Notes: a model not told the origin generated them from the letters alone. Positions 14,050 to 26,290 are shown, counted from the stretch's first letter. The stretch is 64,000 nt of DNA from Helicoverpa zea (GCF_022581195.2 NC_061456.1:13270501-13334500); one strand, 5' to 3'. Program-made: numbers and translations.

Positions 14050-14587
14050 TTAGGGTCTGTTTCAGAATGTATGGATAAAGTTCCAAATAACTATGTTACA
14101 CATAAATTATTCGGATGATAAAAGTTCCGAATAAGAAACATTGCGTTTCACAAACATAATTTATCTAACACATAACTATCTGAAACTTATATGTAAGTGC
14201 GGTGGCAACACCATATACAAACGTTTCGTTTCTTGATGTCATTTCATTAAGTACAAAAAAAAGTAAAAGAAACTACTTATAAACATATTTCAAATTATAC
14301 AAGAAACATTGATTTACTTTAATATTTTTATAAAATTAGTTATTATCCACATAACGGTTATAAAAACTTACACAAACGATTTTATGGCAAATGAAAATTG
14401 CTGGTAACGAAACGCGTTTGACAGTGACAATTACTCACAGTCACATATAAGTATTAGCAGCCGCGCGTGGTAATTTAAATTTTTTATGTTAGTCGTTGGT
14501 GTTTGTGTTTCTGTTTTTTTGCTATTCTTGCGATTTGAGTGTACCTCTTGAATACATTTATGCACAGTCATTTCTATGTATTGAAAA

Positions 14588-16041
14588 ATGACATCAAAAC
14601 GTGAACGAAGCGTTAACTTCAGCCGGGAAGAAGTTGAGCTTCTAACTTCACTCGTTGCTCAACATAAAAGCATTTTAGAAAATAAGAAAAGTGATGCAGT
14701 CACATGGAATGAAAAAGAACAGTGCTGGAAGACATTGGAGGCACTATTTAATAGCAAAAGCGGTACTAATTATCGTAGTGCCAAAACATTAAAAGCGAAA
14801 TACGAAGGAATAAAAAGAAATACCAGGAAAAAGTCTGCTCTAATACGTGCCGAAACGTATCGCACGGGAGGTGGACCTAGTGCTGCTCCTCCTCTGACGC
14901 CAGTAGAAGAAAAAGTGAAAGACATGATACTGTTGTCTGTAGATGGAATCGAAAGTGAATTTGATTCTGATCATGTTGGTAAGATCATAAGTTTAAAATT
15001 GTTATTAGTTCTGTACTACTAATATGACGAGCCGATCTGTATTTTGTATGTAAGTGAATTATAATACAATTGTCATGCTCTTCTCTTTCTTATTTAATTT
15101 TATTTATGTTGCAGATCCTATACAAATAGACACAGTATGTCCTCCACCAACACCTTCCACATCCAACCAATTAACACAAAACATTGAAATGATTATTGCA
15201 GACAATAACTGTGTCCAAGTGGATACCAATATAGAGCATCACATGAGTAAGTTACTTTTTCTACAAACCAATTTAACTTAAATAGCCATATTGCCACTTG
15301 TTTTAACTAAAATGAAATATTTCTACCAACAAACTTTTCATCCATTAAACTCTTGTTAAAAACTCCATTTTCGTTTTCAGCTGAAGGTCAGTCTACACAA
15401 AATGATGACTCTGATGAGGAAGGGCATTCCAGAAGAAAGATAAGTAAGTAGTGTTCCTGTTGTGTCTCCGTGTTGTTGATAAGCACACCTTCATAACATT
15501 CTCACCTTTTCTTTTTAATTTTAGGTCAATATACTACACCCAAAAAAGTTGCCAATGATGAGAAGTGGACTAATTGGAAGCCAAAATCTCTGCGCTCCAA
15601 AAAACATCCTGCCTTATGTAAGTTCTTTTAATCGTTCTTGTTTTAGTTCATGTATTTAGATATTTTATATTGATGTGCAGTATAACAGAGTTGCAATGTA
15701 ATGGTTCAACCGTCAACCTGTGGTTTGATTGGAACTCCACTATAGAAGAGACCTAGATTGTATGGGTAAATTAAATGATGTTGATACCAGCTTGTGTAAT
15801 TTTTACCAATACATATTTACAATAAAGAAAATATCTTGTTTCAGCTGCTGAGAAGATGAAAAGGCCATTCGAAAGAGTAGCTGATGCAAAATTAGAGATT
15901 GCAGATTTACAGAAGAAGATTCTGGAGGAAGAATTCTTAAATAAAAGAAAGCAATGGGCCTTTGAAGAGGAAGAAAGGGAGCACAAAAGAGAAATGTGGG
16001 CGTTGGAAAAAAAATACTTTTTAAATAAATTTGAAAAATAA
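14588..16041 (+). CDS. Harbinger Myb/SANT-like DNA-binding protein, five exons
   Basis: Exons 14588-14978, 15115-15246, 15381-15443, 15525-15617 and 15845-16041 join in frame with good GT-AG sites (four of the donors begin GTAAG) to give 291 residues. Residues 1 to about 95 resemble the Myb/SANT-like (trihelix, zeste-type) domain: NFSREEVELL at the start, then spaced tryptophans in VTWNEKEQCWKTL, and a basic helix ending KAKYEGIKRNTRKK. The C-terminal exon (about 65 residues) is a charged coiled coil rich in E and K. In this superfamily, this second protein helps bring the transposase to the nucleus and to the element ends. It is convergent with the transposase gene. The start is the first ATG of the open frame. 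AATAAA overlaps the stop codon, so the 3' UTR is very short. The family call is by memory of domain patterns. Confidence 0.9.
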
Positions 16042-16123
16042 ATCGTTTTTTATTTAACACAGAATACATTTAATAACCTACTATATTAATGGAATGCAAA
16101 ATGCCTATAAATGACTATCATTA

Positions 16124-17481
16124 TTATAGTAATGAACCAAAATAATCATTAATTAAATTACTTCGCACTGTTGCATCCCCCACATTTTCTAGACTACTTT
16201 GATTCACAACATCGTGTTCATCTGGCTCACCCACGGGGTAAATGGCTTCAAAATGGTCATCTCGCATATCTATTGCAATATTGTGCAACACTGCACATGC
16301 CACTATTACAGCCTGTACACGAGATACAGATAGCAAAATTTTTTTTGATAAAATAGGGAATCTGTTTTTCCAAACCCCATAGGTTCTTTCTACTACATTT
16401 CTGCTTCTTATTTGGGATTCATTATACAGATGTTCTGCTGGAGTCATAGGAGTTTGTAGTGGAGTAAGTAGGTATGAAGTATTTTCATATCCTCTATCAC
16501 CAACAATTACACAGTTTCTAAATTCTCCATTTTGAAGTCGTTGCTTTATAAAAGAATTATTAAATATTGTTTGATCATGAGCTGCTCCTGGCCATCTAGC
16601 CACTATGTCCAAGATCCTTAACTTTGCACTCACTACAGTTTGCACATTAAAAGAAAATTGTGATTTCCTGTTTCTCCATTCTTCTGCATTGTTTCCACCT
16701 GAAAATAATGTAAACAGCATTTATAAAAACAGCTCAATTTGATCATTTGGTACATAGTTTGACAAATAATCCTTTATTTACATTACCATTCATAGTACCT
16801 ATTTAATATATATTACCTGGAGATTTTATGGGTACATGGGTACAATCGATAGCACCAATAAGCCTTGGGAATTTAGCTATATTGAAAAACTCTTGCTGTA
16901 TGTCTTCAGTGTTGCTTGGGAATTTGATAAACAACCCACGCAATCGTGCAATAGCTTGTGAAACCAGGTAGACAAAGCGACTGGCAGAAGCTTTGCTTAC
17001 ACCAGAGAAATCACCTACTACTGTAAGAAAGCTTCCCGTCGCGTAAAACCTCAATGTTAACAGTAGACGATTAATTGGCTTTATAGCCAAATTCCTGAAA
17101 AAAACATTGGAGTTAGATCAGGTATAGTTACAGTAGGTATATACAATAGCTAGACGGAGCCGAGACATTATAAGAATACAGGCTGCAGGTTAGGTATATG
17201 CTTACTTACCTTTCTGTAGGGACAGATATTGCTTTCTCAATAATTGAATACACAAACATCACAGCTTTCTTAGTGAGTCTGAAGCGCGCCCTGAAGTCCG
17301 TTTCGTCTAATGTCTCCATATAGTTTATTCTTTCCCGATACACTGGAGTCTTGCGTGGTATTGTGAGTCTATCGAAATATTCATCAAACTCATCTTCAAG
17401 AGTCTCAAAAATGTCCATTGCCATTGAAATAGGTATATAATTGTTTAAAACACAACACGAACGAAAGAAAGAAAATGTCAT
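16124..17481 (-). CDS. PIF/Harbinger DDE transposase (HARBI1-like), three exons
   Basis: Exons 17481-17210, 17094-16817 and 16698-16124 join in frame (introns of 115 and 118 bp, donor GTAAGT then GTAATA, acceptors TTTCAG) to give 374 residues. Translation may instead start at the ATG for residue 20 (MAMDIF) or 22; HARBI1 proteins are about 350 residues. An N-terminal helical region (RFRLTKKAVMFVYSII) precedes the DDE_4-type nuclease. The expected acidic triad is visible: D174 in LIGAIDCTHV, D251 in IVGDRGYEN and E287 in RNVVERTYGVWKNRFP; RWPGAAHDQTIF is another family block. No stop or frameshift was seen. It would cut and insert the element at TTA sites. High confidence in family and structure; activity is not shown. 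Confidence 0.94.
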
Positions 17482-17695
17482 TCAATTTTAACTGTCAAAC
17501 ACACTACTTATGTGTCGGATAACTGTGCTATTTGCCACTTCAACCGACCCATAACTTATCGCTGACTTTATATGACACATAGCACTATTCGAAAGTCGTG
17601 AAACGCAAAAAATGTGTTTATCCTACAAATAAGTAACAAATAGCTTATTCGGAACTTGTGCAGAACTTATCGGTACATTGTGAAACAGACCCTTA

Positions 17696-18390
17696 GAGTA
17701 ATTCCTCATAGTGCAAATAATATATTTTTCGGGATTATTTAATTATTTTAAGATGCAGTATTATCGTAAAATTTTAAATAATCTTATGACCTAAAAAAAT
17801 CTCTATAATAAATAACTGTTCTAAAAACAAGAAAAAAGCACGCAACTCACCATATTTCCTTCGGTTGACTAGCACATACACTGCATTATTGATCTATAGA
17901 TCACACAACACAAGACGCGTCTCTCTATGCGCGCGCGCGGGTACGTTTGAGCTTCGCTCTTGCGATCGCATATAATATATACCACCTACCAACTTTACAA
18001 CAGCCTGAAAGTTTTACTGACATTGATAAACTGAATCTTCAGTACCTTTACATTTTACAGACAAATTTTCTATTGACCAGGATAAGGTCATTACCCCTCC
18101 CCCTTTTAGGAGGTTTAAAAAGATTAGTGGGGGAACAGGATCTAGTAAGTTAACTGATAAAAAAAATGTCTAAACTTGTTTTTGAGGTAAGTTTTCCTGT
18201 ATTTCAAGTTCCTGAATCACTCGTCGATTGAGTGAGCTTTTTGACTAAATTGAATGTTGTGTTGGGAAAAATTGCTAAGTTTGAACTGATTCATGTTTCT
18301 GTATTTTAAACAGTTTAAACCTAGAAGAAGTTTGTGACATTAAAAATTTTTTAAACCATCTTACAGTACGTTTTACCGATATCACCTTTT
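17696..18390. other. Non-coding stretch containing a GC-rich promoter-like patch
   Basis: Mostly AT-rich. The patch at 17830-17985 has a (GC)n run at 17930-17939, the palindrome GATCTATAGATC near 17889 and TATA-like sequence near 17970-17985; see the separate entry. The rest shows no feature. Confidence 0.5.
17840..17985 (-). promoter_or_regulatory. Possible promoter and first exon of a host gene
   Basis: Read on the minus strand, an AT-rich TATATT/ATAT stretch (about 17985-17970) is followed by a GC-rich leader and then by GAAATATGGTGAGTTG near 17857-17842, a good splice donor directly after an ATG. Insect genes often place the start codon at the end of a first exon. No downstream coding exon was found to the left inside this window, so this rests on signals alone and could be chance. 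Confidence 0.2.
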
Positions 18391-18394
18391 TTTA

Positions 18395-19816
18395 AATAGA
18401 AATCAAAATCAAAATCAAAATCTTTTTATTTCACATAGGCCTTTGCAGGCACCTATGAAACGTCACATTAGTTGCACGGTTCCAAAAAGTTGGTCTCATG
18501 GAGAAGAGCCGGCAAGAAACTCCATAGACACTCTTTTTAAAAAGTAATATAGTCACAGTACAAACAGTCTATTACATAACAATAGTAAGCTCACAGAATT
18601 ATACAATGCAAGAAAGTTAAACTGTAAATCTATACAATGTAAAGGGAGAAGAAAAGTCGTTTAATTGCCAGGGAAGACACACATGGAGAGATGAGTTATC
18701 GCCATATAATATCTTTATCGTCAACAAAGTCTTGAATTTTATAATAAGCTTTTTTAATTAGGGTGGATTTTAAAGTGTTCTTAAATTTTATATCCGTGAG
18801 ATCGGTTATACACTTAGGCAGCTTGTTGTAAAAACGGACACAATTCCCTAAAAACGATTTATTTGATTTCGTTAATCTGAATCTCGGAACTACTAGCTTG
18901 TGTTTGTTTCTTGTATTAATGGAATGTATATCACTTTTAACACTAAATTGATTTAAGTTTTTGCGTACGAACATGATATTTTCTAGTATATAAAGAGAAG
19001 GTAGTGTCAGTTTGTCAATTTCTTTAAATAATTCTCTTAATGACTCGCGAGGGCCGAGGCCATAAATTGCACGAACTGCCCTTTTCTGGAGAACGAAGAT
19101 TGAGTTTACGTCAGCCGCTGCCCCCACAGTAAAATACCATAGGACATAATACAATGGAAGTAAGCGAAATACACGAGCCTAGCAGTAGCAACGTCAGTAA
19201 TCTGTCTTATTTTTCTGACTGCATAAGCTGCGGAACTCAGCCTCTTTGACAGTGCTGAGATGTGGGCACCCCATTGCAATTTAGAGTCAATGGTGATGCC
19301 CAGGAAGACGGTTTGATTAATAACATCTAATTTATTATCGTCCAGAACGATATTGAGCCCTACTGGTGTTACATTAGGTAAAGAGAATTTAATGCATTTC
19401 GTTTTGGAAGAATTAAGAAGCAAGTTATTCGCGGCAAACCACTTGCTCAGAGTAACCAAGCTATCGTTTACGTCTATGGGACTAGATTCCTTTCTGTTAA
19501 TTTTGAAGACAAGGGAAGTGTCATCAGCAAATAAAATAATATCAGAGATCACAGACATCATATACGGGAGATCATTTATATAAGCTAAGAATAAAAAGGG
19601 ACCTAAAATTGAGCCCTGCGGCACGCCCATTTTTATTAATGACCCAGATGAAGTTGAGCCACTTACGTCCACTACTTGCTGTCTATTTGACAGATAAGAA
19701 AGGACGAGCGCGAGAGCTTTACCACGAATTCCGTAGTGGTTCAGCTTACATATCAGTAATCGCACTGGGTGTTCTGCATTACATTTGTTGACACACGGAC
19801 TACATTTAACAATCAA
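18395..19816 (-). pseudogene. 5'-truncated, frameshifted LINE reverse transcriptase
   Basis: A minus-strand LINE fragment covers the second half of a reverse transcriptase. Visible blocks are KLNHYGIRGKALALVLSYL, the GVPQGSILGPFLFLAYINDL block and the catalytic FADDTSLVF. The frame then shifts near 19140: one frame ends in YGILLWG while GAAADVNSIFVLQKRAVRAIYGL continues in the other down to a stop at 18696. The 3' UTR runs to 18395, where the end is an ATTTTG-type repeat (aaatcaaaatcaaaatc on plus). The catalytic first aspartate region and the endonuclease are missing by 5' truncation near 19800. Best placed in the Jockey/CR1 group; the exact clade is uncertain. A similar tail closes the ORF1-only element at 45561. 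Confidence 0.88.
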
Positions 19817-20824
19817 TATGTTTCTTGATCATACGATCGATCAGATCATATCGCTTTAGTTAGATACTTGGATATTATAAAACTCGGGGTGCTGCGATTT
19901 CACTCTCGCCCCGCAGGAACTGCTTCCCGCATTCGGATAAAAGGGACTATGTCCTTTTTCAGGCTCTAGTCGATCTGAGTATCTTTCATTTAAATCGGTT
20001 ATTTTCGCATATATAATAATAGTAAGGATGACCTTGCACCTATTTGAAAATTTTGATAATGATTTTATGGTTCTTAGATGGTTAAAGTTAAATTTTGGTG
20101 TACGGTATAAGCTTACTATTGACAAGTGACGTGTACAAAGGTCACAAGGATACTGGCTGGACAGGTGCAGCATCTCACATCCGCGATCGACAGATAAGAT
20201 ATGCGGAACTGTTCACATTGTTTTACAATACTATCGCTTATCAATATTATTGCTGGTTTGAGGGTGTAACCGGAGCTTTATTGAAATAAAGAAGTATCAT
20301 TTTTTACATAAACATTGGAAAAGTAGGTATAGTAACAAAAATGCGGAAGATTACCGAAGCATATAATATTGTTATGGAGATAAAACTTTCTCAGAGATCA
20401 ACATAGCCTTTTCCTAGCTATGTTTTGTACCAGTGTTTTTTTGCGGAGATGATACGGGATATTTTCCGGAAAATACCAATTTTTTTCAACATAATATTCC
20501 ACCATTTTATCTCGTATATTATCTAGCCAATAATAGGGTTCTTGAATATGTGACTCACCGTTTTTCCCTCATTGTTAATTTGGGTTTACAGTTGAAGTAG
20601 GCATTGAAGGCCACATATTTACAAATCAAAGTTCATCAGGTGAATTTGGGAAAACTCAGACGCTAGAGTTTGTCAAGCGATTATTAACCTACACCTCCTT
20701 CGATAAGAAGAGGTTTTTTAGTCGTCTTATTATAAAATGCATGTTACTTATGTATTGGCACCATGACGGAGAAAAGAGTGAATCACAAAAGGGCAATCAC
20801 ATCCGCCTAAGAAACTAAACATTC

Positions 20825-20925
20825 CTAATAAGGCAGGAGTCAACTTCCAGTGTTACTGATACTCACTCATTTAGAATATTTTACAAGGAGTGACTGCCTA
20901 TTGAACTCCACACTATATCTCGGAA
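20825..20925 (-). mobile_element. SINE fragment (family of 12010)
   Basis: Contains minus-oriented body motifs of the 12010 SINE: gtcaacttccag, then tttacaaggagtgactgcctat. Diverged and incomplete. Confidence 0.55.
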
Positions 20926-21287
20926 TAGTTTTCTAAGATTATTGATCATAGTTTGCAAAACATATCCTTGATCAAAATTAGGAGAAAAATATATTAGAGA
21001 TACTCCTATTCTATGTCATTTAGGAGATGACGTCAGACAGAGAAATGTGGAGAAAGAAGACATTGACCAGGATGATTCTTTGCATTGAACAAAATATTTC
21101 AAAATTATTGGAGCCCCGGCCCACTCTTTATACACTATTGTACAAAACACGGAAAAATATTTAAAACAGTTTTCAATGATCCAAAATGTAAATTGGCTTT
21201 GTTTGTCTGTAAAACATAAAAATATACACTTGAAATTGCATCAAACAAGAAAAAACTATCATGGCGGTAAGGTTAATATACTACAAA

Positions 21288-21418
21288 GTCCATTTCACTG
21301 AAGAAGTCCCGCGGAAAATTGTGGAACTATATATTTTTGTACGTATTTACTGAGCTATCCTATAGATACTAGCGCTGCGTGTGCGGCACTTCTTTCGTGA
21401 AATGGAATTTACGTGTTT
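21288..21418. mobile_element. Degenerate inverted-repeat element
   Basis: TCCATTTCACTGAAGAAGT near 21289 and the imperfect reverse complement of ACTTCTTTCGTGAAATGGA near 21407 face each other across about 80 bp. Likely an old MITE. Confidence 0.5.
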
Positions 21419-21822
21419 GTCGTAAGCTGTCATCATGGTGATTGAATAATGACATTTGACATATTTAATTGTCATAATTGTCAAATCGATGGTTTACTGT
21501 CATTTTTTTGACAAGTGAGTATCTAAATTATGGAGACGCCATACTAACGAGAAGTCAATAAAAGTCATTGATAAATAACAAATGATTACAAGAAATTTTT
21601 ACAATTCTTGTTATTCTTTTTTCCGGTGAGGTTATTTGCACCAACATGAATGGCATTTTGCAGTGAGAAGTTTATTCACTTACCCACATCTCTTACATTC
21701 TATTACGCTACTTGCGAACTGTGTTTTATTATCAAACCTCCCACGAAACTATTTAGTCAGAACATAATTACCTACAACTAATGTGGAAACTACATTATTT
21801 ACTTATAAATATAGTATAGACG

Positions 21823-22076
21823 ACTTCGATGGCGCAATGGTCACCATGCCGGACTGCCGAACCTGAGGTCCCGGATTCGATTCCCGGCTCGGTCGACATT
21901 TGTGTGATGAGCATGCTTGTTGGCCGTGGTCTGGGTGTTACAATATGTATATATGTAGCTATATGTAGTTTATCAGTTGTGTTAGCACCCATAACACAAG
22001 TTAATTAATAATTTACCATGAGGCTAACCGACCGTGTGTGAAAAAAAGTGTCCCGACATTATTTATTTATTTATAA
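21823..22076 (+). mobile_element. tRNA-derived SINE, second family
   Basis: The tRNA-like head has TGGCGCAATGGTCACC near 21830-21846 (box A-like) and GATTCGATTCC near 21874-21884 (box B). An unrelated body with a short 3' tail of ATTT repeats ends near 22076. A minus-strand copy of the same family lies at 37340-37530. No clear target duplication was found. Confidence 0.82.
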
Positions 22077-23599
22077 GTAAGTACGTATGTACTAACATGA
22101 ATATTGCTTAAGGCGTGCTTAAAAATCGCAAGCGGCAATGAACCGACTGATAAGATACGTCCGATTACAAAAAGGCTCTATGTTCTAACAAATGAACACG
22201 CAAACAGGTTCATGTAGTTTTAAAATATTTTTTACCCTTTATATAGCACTGAAAATTTCAATGTGATTATTTTTTTGATAGCTACTAAGGGTTTTTGAGC
22301 AGGATTTTAGGCCACTGGAGGGATGTGTTATTAAATATGCTTATAATTAATAATCGTATTTCGTACAAAACAGTCTAAAGTAGGAACTAATTAAAAATAC
22401 TTCATAAGTGTCTTAAGAATTTATGGTATCATAAATTACTAAATATAGATGTCTTAAAACAATTTTCGACATATTTAAAACCACAATAATTTATAATACC
22501 GGATAAATACCACGTTCGCAAAACGTGGCCTATCATTGAGGATTATTATATCCGATATAAACCTTTTACGCATAATTATTATTTTATGATCATTAAAAAC
22601 TTCGTTAATGGAACCTAATGAAGTATTTCTAAACAAAATTGTATCAATCGTTCTCATGAATATTCAATAATTTCATTTTAAGTATTTAAGTACCGAACTT
22701 ACCAGAATTGGTAAAATTTCACGTTTTCCTAAGGCTGTGTTTTGTAATATCGGATTTACTTACGTTTTCATTTCAAATTTACTGATACTGAGCGTGGTAC
22801 GACTAAAGGTGCAAATCCTTATAGTAGTTTCTATCAGTATAAACGTGGAAGCTTGTAATTAGCAATTAGTACTACTTACATATATTATTTAATTGTGTTA
22901 TTAGTCTGTAAGCTTTATGTAAAATTAAATAAATAGTAAAACTGGACATTGGTATTGATTATAGTTCAAAATCAAGTGATAATTTGTCACGAACAGCTAC
23001 GTTTTTCTCTTCTCAAACCAATAATGGAACCGTAGGTACTGAAACGAGGAATAGGCGAAGAATAATATTATTAGGTCTCTCTATTTAATTCCCAATAAGA
23101 AGCCATATGTCTAGTAATGGATTAAATTGAACAGAGATGTCCGTCGAGAGACTGCTTACTGTTTAAGTCTTACGGAGGCCTATATTAAAAGATCCAGTTT
23201 ATAATAATTTAGATACCTACAACCATTTTAAAGAAATAACGCACGCATAATAAATCTCACAACTGCAATAAAACAGTATGCAGAAGTTATGTAAACATCA
23301 CGTTTTTATATTATTGCACTTTAACTAAACTCTAAATAATAATATGCTAAAAATCGGAATAAAAAACACATAAGTTACCTATATCGTTTTCGCAACGCTC
23401 TGTGTCAATCATTTTGCAAATATATGAATATCGATTTTGTTATTTAATTATTTTATCAGATTTAAGTTTAATTTACGATCTATTTGAATAATTCAATTCT
23501 GTTTTGATTTATTTGTAATAAATCTTTTTTTCAATTTGCACATTCAAAATAATGCACTTTGATCCTGTTACATTTGATTATTAAGTTCATTGCAAATTA
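22077..23599. other. AT-rich DNA without recognisable genes
   Basis: No coding frame recognised. A small hairpin (CCACGTT / AACGTGG, loop 5 nt) sits at 22510-22528. Confidence 0.55.
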
Positions 23600-23968
23600 T
23601 ACCGTAGTAATGGCGTCCACGGCCGATTTCGGCCACGGCGGGCGGCTGTTCTCACTTAAGGAGATCAGCCAGCTGCGCAGGACATTTATAGTGCACGAGC
23701 ATTTGCGCAGACACAGATGCACTCCCTATTCCTTCACTCTCATAACCCGATGGGACGGCAATCCGACATGACCGGAAAGAGATCAGGCGCAGGACCGACA
23801 TTTACGTGCTCTCCGATGCACGGGTGAATCAATCACCAACTTCCAGACTACGGGCTGCTTTGTGAAAGTTTAAGAAAACCCACAAAGCGATTTCGGCCCG
23901 ACCCGGGAATCGAACCCGAGACCTCGAGCGCAGCAGCCGCGCTTGCGACAACTAGACCAACGAGGCAG
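23600..23968 (-). mobile_element. tRNA-derived SINE, third family, near full length
   Basis: Read on minus, the head starts near 23968 with TTGGTCTAGTTGTCG (box A-like) and GGTTCGATTCCC (box B, 23905-23916). The body then runs to about 23600. Body motifs (cagctgcgcaggacat, ccgatgggacgg) recur in the copies at 28781-28976 and 39190-39430. These are SINEs, not tRNA genes, because the tRNA fold is not completed after box B. Confidence 0.85.
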
Positions 23969-24506
23969 TACCGAAGTATGTATTACATAAACTCTCTTTT
24001 GCGAAATTAAATATTAATACTCCCTCATTTAGTTTTTTAATGTGCCATAATGTTTGGCACGAGCCAAGTTAGCTTTTAACCTACTGTGCCAAGGATAGCG
24101 ACCTACGTATTTTAGGTTTTACAATAGCTCACGAATTCTATTGTCTGTTTGTTAATCTAGTAATGCATTAATCTTTAGACTATCAGAAACTGTTTAATTT
24201 ATTAACTTATACAAAGTATTTGAACAGTTATAAACTTCAATGTTTTGACTTAACTCTCATTTTGTCTTGACCACCAATACTGGTTCAGATCCAGAAACAA
24301 GATAGTCAGATATAAAACATACACCCAAAAAGCCACTACCGAATCGGTTCCTCTGTTTAAGAGGAACATAGGTACAGTACAGATAGACACACTTAGCGGT
24401 CAAATTAGAACACCCCTATTTTTGCCTATTTGAGTCAAAAGCATTGCAGACTTTACAATCAAATGGTGAGCAGCGTGAGGTTAATCATTACCAAGACCCT
24501 ATATTT
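23969..24506. other. No gene recognised
   Basis: AT-rich, no coding frame or element ends seen. Confidence 0.55.
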
Positions 24507-24700
24507 CCCCGGCGGGGCCCAGCAGGGCCAAGGTCCGCCGGGCTGAAGGATTGTTCGAAAGAGTTACCGCAGCCCTGGTACCTACTTAAAAGGTCTACGA
24601 CGGAACACGACGGTTTTAAGTCAGTAAGAGTCTAATACTCCCTCACCGCTGCTAACCCGCAGGGGTCATTTGATGATTTATGACGTGGTAAAAAAAAAAT
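24507..24700 (+). mobile_element. Short GC-headed poly-A SINE-like element
   Basis: Starts CCCCGGCGGGGCCCAGCAGG and ends with gggtcatttgatgattta and an A-rich run. The start point matches that of the minus copy at 51075-51270, which has a target duplication, so this is probably a complete unit. No clear Pol III boxes are visible. A more diverged copy is at 29265-29440. Confidence 0.8.
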
Positions 24701-25604
24701 ATTTTTTTTTTAATTCATCTAAATTTTCGCTACTACATACCGGATATCATACTACAATCCTTAACTGACCTGATTATAACTAAGTTACAGCAATGTGTTA
24801 GATTTATTGTCGCTTGTCAACCTTTACGTCACGAGCTATAAAGTTTAATGACGCGCTGATTGGAGGCGCCAGCGCAACACCGTTGATTAGAACCTAATGT
24901 GCGTGATATTTGGTGATAGGGATCACCATATATCTCCCTAGATATGATGATATTCAGATAAGAAGAAAATGAAGAAAATCGTAGATTTTATCCTTCCTAA
25001 AATAATAAAAATACTATAGTAAATGCCTATCACAAATAAGTAAAATGCCAAAAACAATTCAAGGAATTAAATTACTGCATTGATGATTCATTCACACTGT
25101 TTAAGAAGCCAAAGAACGTATTTTACTATGGCAATGGAATGGAAAATAGTGCAGTATTTTGGTCAACGTTATAACATTAGATATATAGCAAGTTTAAAAT
25201 GCTTAATCAAAAACACAATTCCAAGTGACTATAGAATTCTTAAAGTATATCAGCAAAAACTAAGGCACAGTATAAACGTAATTGCACGTGAAGATTCTCT
25301 TAGATTTTACCAGACTAGAGGAAAGACATAAAGGATATGGATTTCCCATCTCAAAAGTATGTAACTTGAAATAACACGATTGTTTTTCCTTAGTTTTCCT
25401 AGATTGTAAATACCATCCGAAAAAAATTAAGAGGAAAAGGCATTATTTAACTTGAAATGAATTAAGTAGGACAAAAAATATTGGTCTAAGTACTTAAGTA
25501 GCTTTTTCCTTGTATGATAATTTAAGAAAAATGCTTTTTTGTAAACCGGGAAGGAAAAACGAAACTTAACACGCTTTACTTAAGTTAATTCATTATTATC
25601 TGCC
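24701..25604. other. No gene recognised
   Basis: AT-rich. An 83-codon open frame at 25080-25331 has no recognisable domain and I do not support it as a gene. Confidence 0.5.
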
Positions 25605-25735
25605 TAGCCAATTCCCAAGTCGGGTTCCATTTTGTGGTCAGCTTCCAGTTTAACCCTGTTCAGCTGAGTACCACTTTAGACAGAGCGACTGCCCATCTGA
25701 CCTCCACAACCCAGTTACCGGGTACATTAGCAACA
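25605..25735 (-). mobile_element. SINE fragment (family of 12010)
   Basis: Minus-oriented 3' half: ctgcctagccaattccc, cttccagtttaaccctg, cagctgagtaccac, then gcgactgcccatctgacct. Diverged from the 12010 copy and truncated. Confidence 0.75.
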
Positions 25736-26029
25736 TGGTTTAAAACCACAAAACATTTTGACATTATTTTGATAAATGGTGTTTCAACCTTCGCTATGAC
25801 AGGCTAGTGTGTTGTTTTTCATTAAGAAGCCATCTTTCAATTAACTGCTCATTAATATTTAAAGGTAATGTAACGATGAAAAATGAATAAATTAATGTCC
25901 ACTTAATTATTTATTAGGCATTTTGATGATTGGGAAAAATTGCAATTGGTTAATATTTTTCCGTGTTTCATCTTCCTAGCCATTTTCCTATGTTAGAGAC
26001 CTGACAAGATAAATGGGCCGGGTGCAAAC
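25736..26029. other. No gene recognised
   Basis: AT-rich spacer between the SINE fragment and the next repeat. Confidence 0.5.
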
Positions 26030-26290
26030 AGAGCGTATGAGGGTGGAGCTAGTAACGTTACTCGTTCCCCGCGAACACCCGCATTTTGGCGCGCTACCGT
26101 GGGTAGCGCCACAGTTACCTATTATAGTAATCTGTGGCGCTACTTTCTTAGGAGATTTTTCGTTATGACATCTCCGCTAAATCAAATCAAATCAAATCAA
26201 ATCAAAACGTTTATTCGCGTTCATTCGCGCTAGTCATTTTGTTCTCCATGTGGGATACCCAATATACTTATTAATGAGCTTTTTGATTTT
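26030..26290. mobile_element. Unclassified repeat with hairpin, then LINE-type 3' tail
   Basis: 26030-26160 (cgcgaacacccgcattttggcg ... tactttcttagga) is related to 33515-33595, so it is an interspersed repeat. It contains a hairpin with perfect 12-bp arms, GTAGCGCCACAG at 26103-26114 and its complement at 26132-26143. At 26179-26206 an AAATC repeat (five units) precedes cgtttattcgcg, which resembles the minus-strand 3' tails of the elements at 18395 and 45561; this may be a short truncated LINE on minus. Confidence 0.6.

Larger units (their letters stand above)
14053..17692. mobile_element. Complete PIF/Harbinger DNA transposon
   Basis: The 3640-bp element is bounded by TTA duplications (14050-14052 and 17693-17695), the usual target for this superfamily. 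The termini are inverted: GGGTCTGTTTCAGAATGTA at the left, and at the right the reverse complement with one change. Subterminal motifs are also mirrored (AGTTCCGAATAAG and GCGTTTCAC occur inverted near both ends), and are possible transposase binding sites. Inside are the two genes typical of Harbinger: a Myb/SANT-like DNA-binding protein on plus and a DDE transposase on minus, convergent, with stop codons 82 bp apart and overlapping AATAAA signals at 16037-16042 (plus) and 16049-16054 (minus). Both frames are open after splicing, so the element may be young or active. Confidence 0.95.
19857..21822. other. Non-coding DNA with repeat fragments
   Basis: At 19910-19975 there is a string of the Helitron-like family (cattcggataaaa ... 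gtcctttttcaggctctag), similar to 54940-54970. A SINE fragment and an imperfect inverted repeat are listed separately. No coding frame is supported. Confidence 0.5.
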
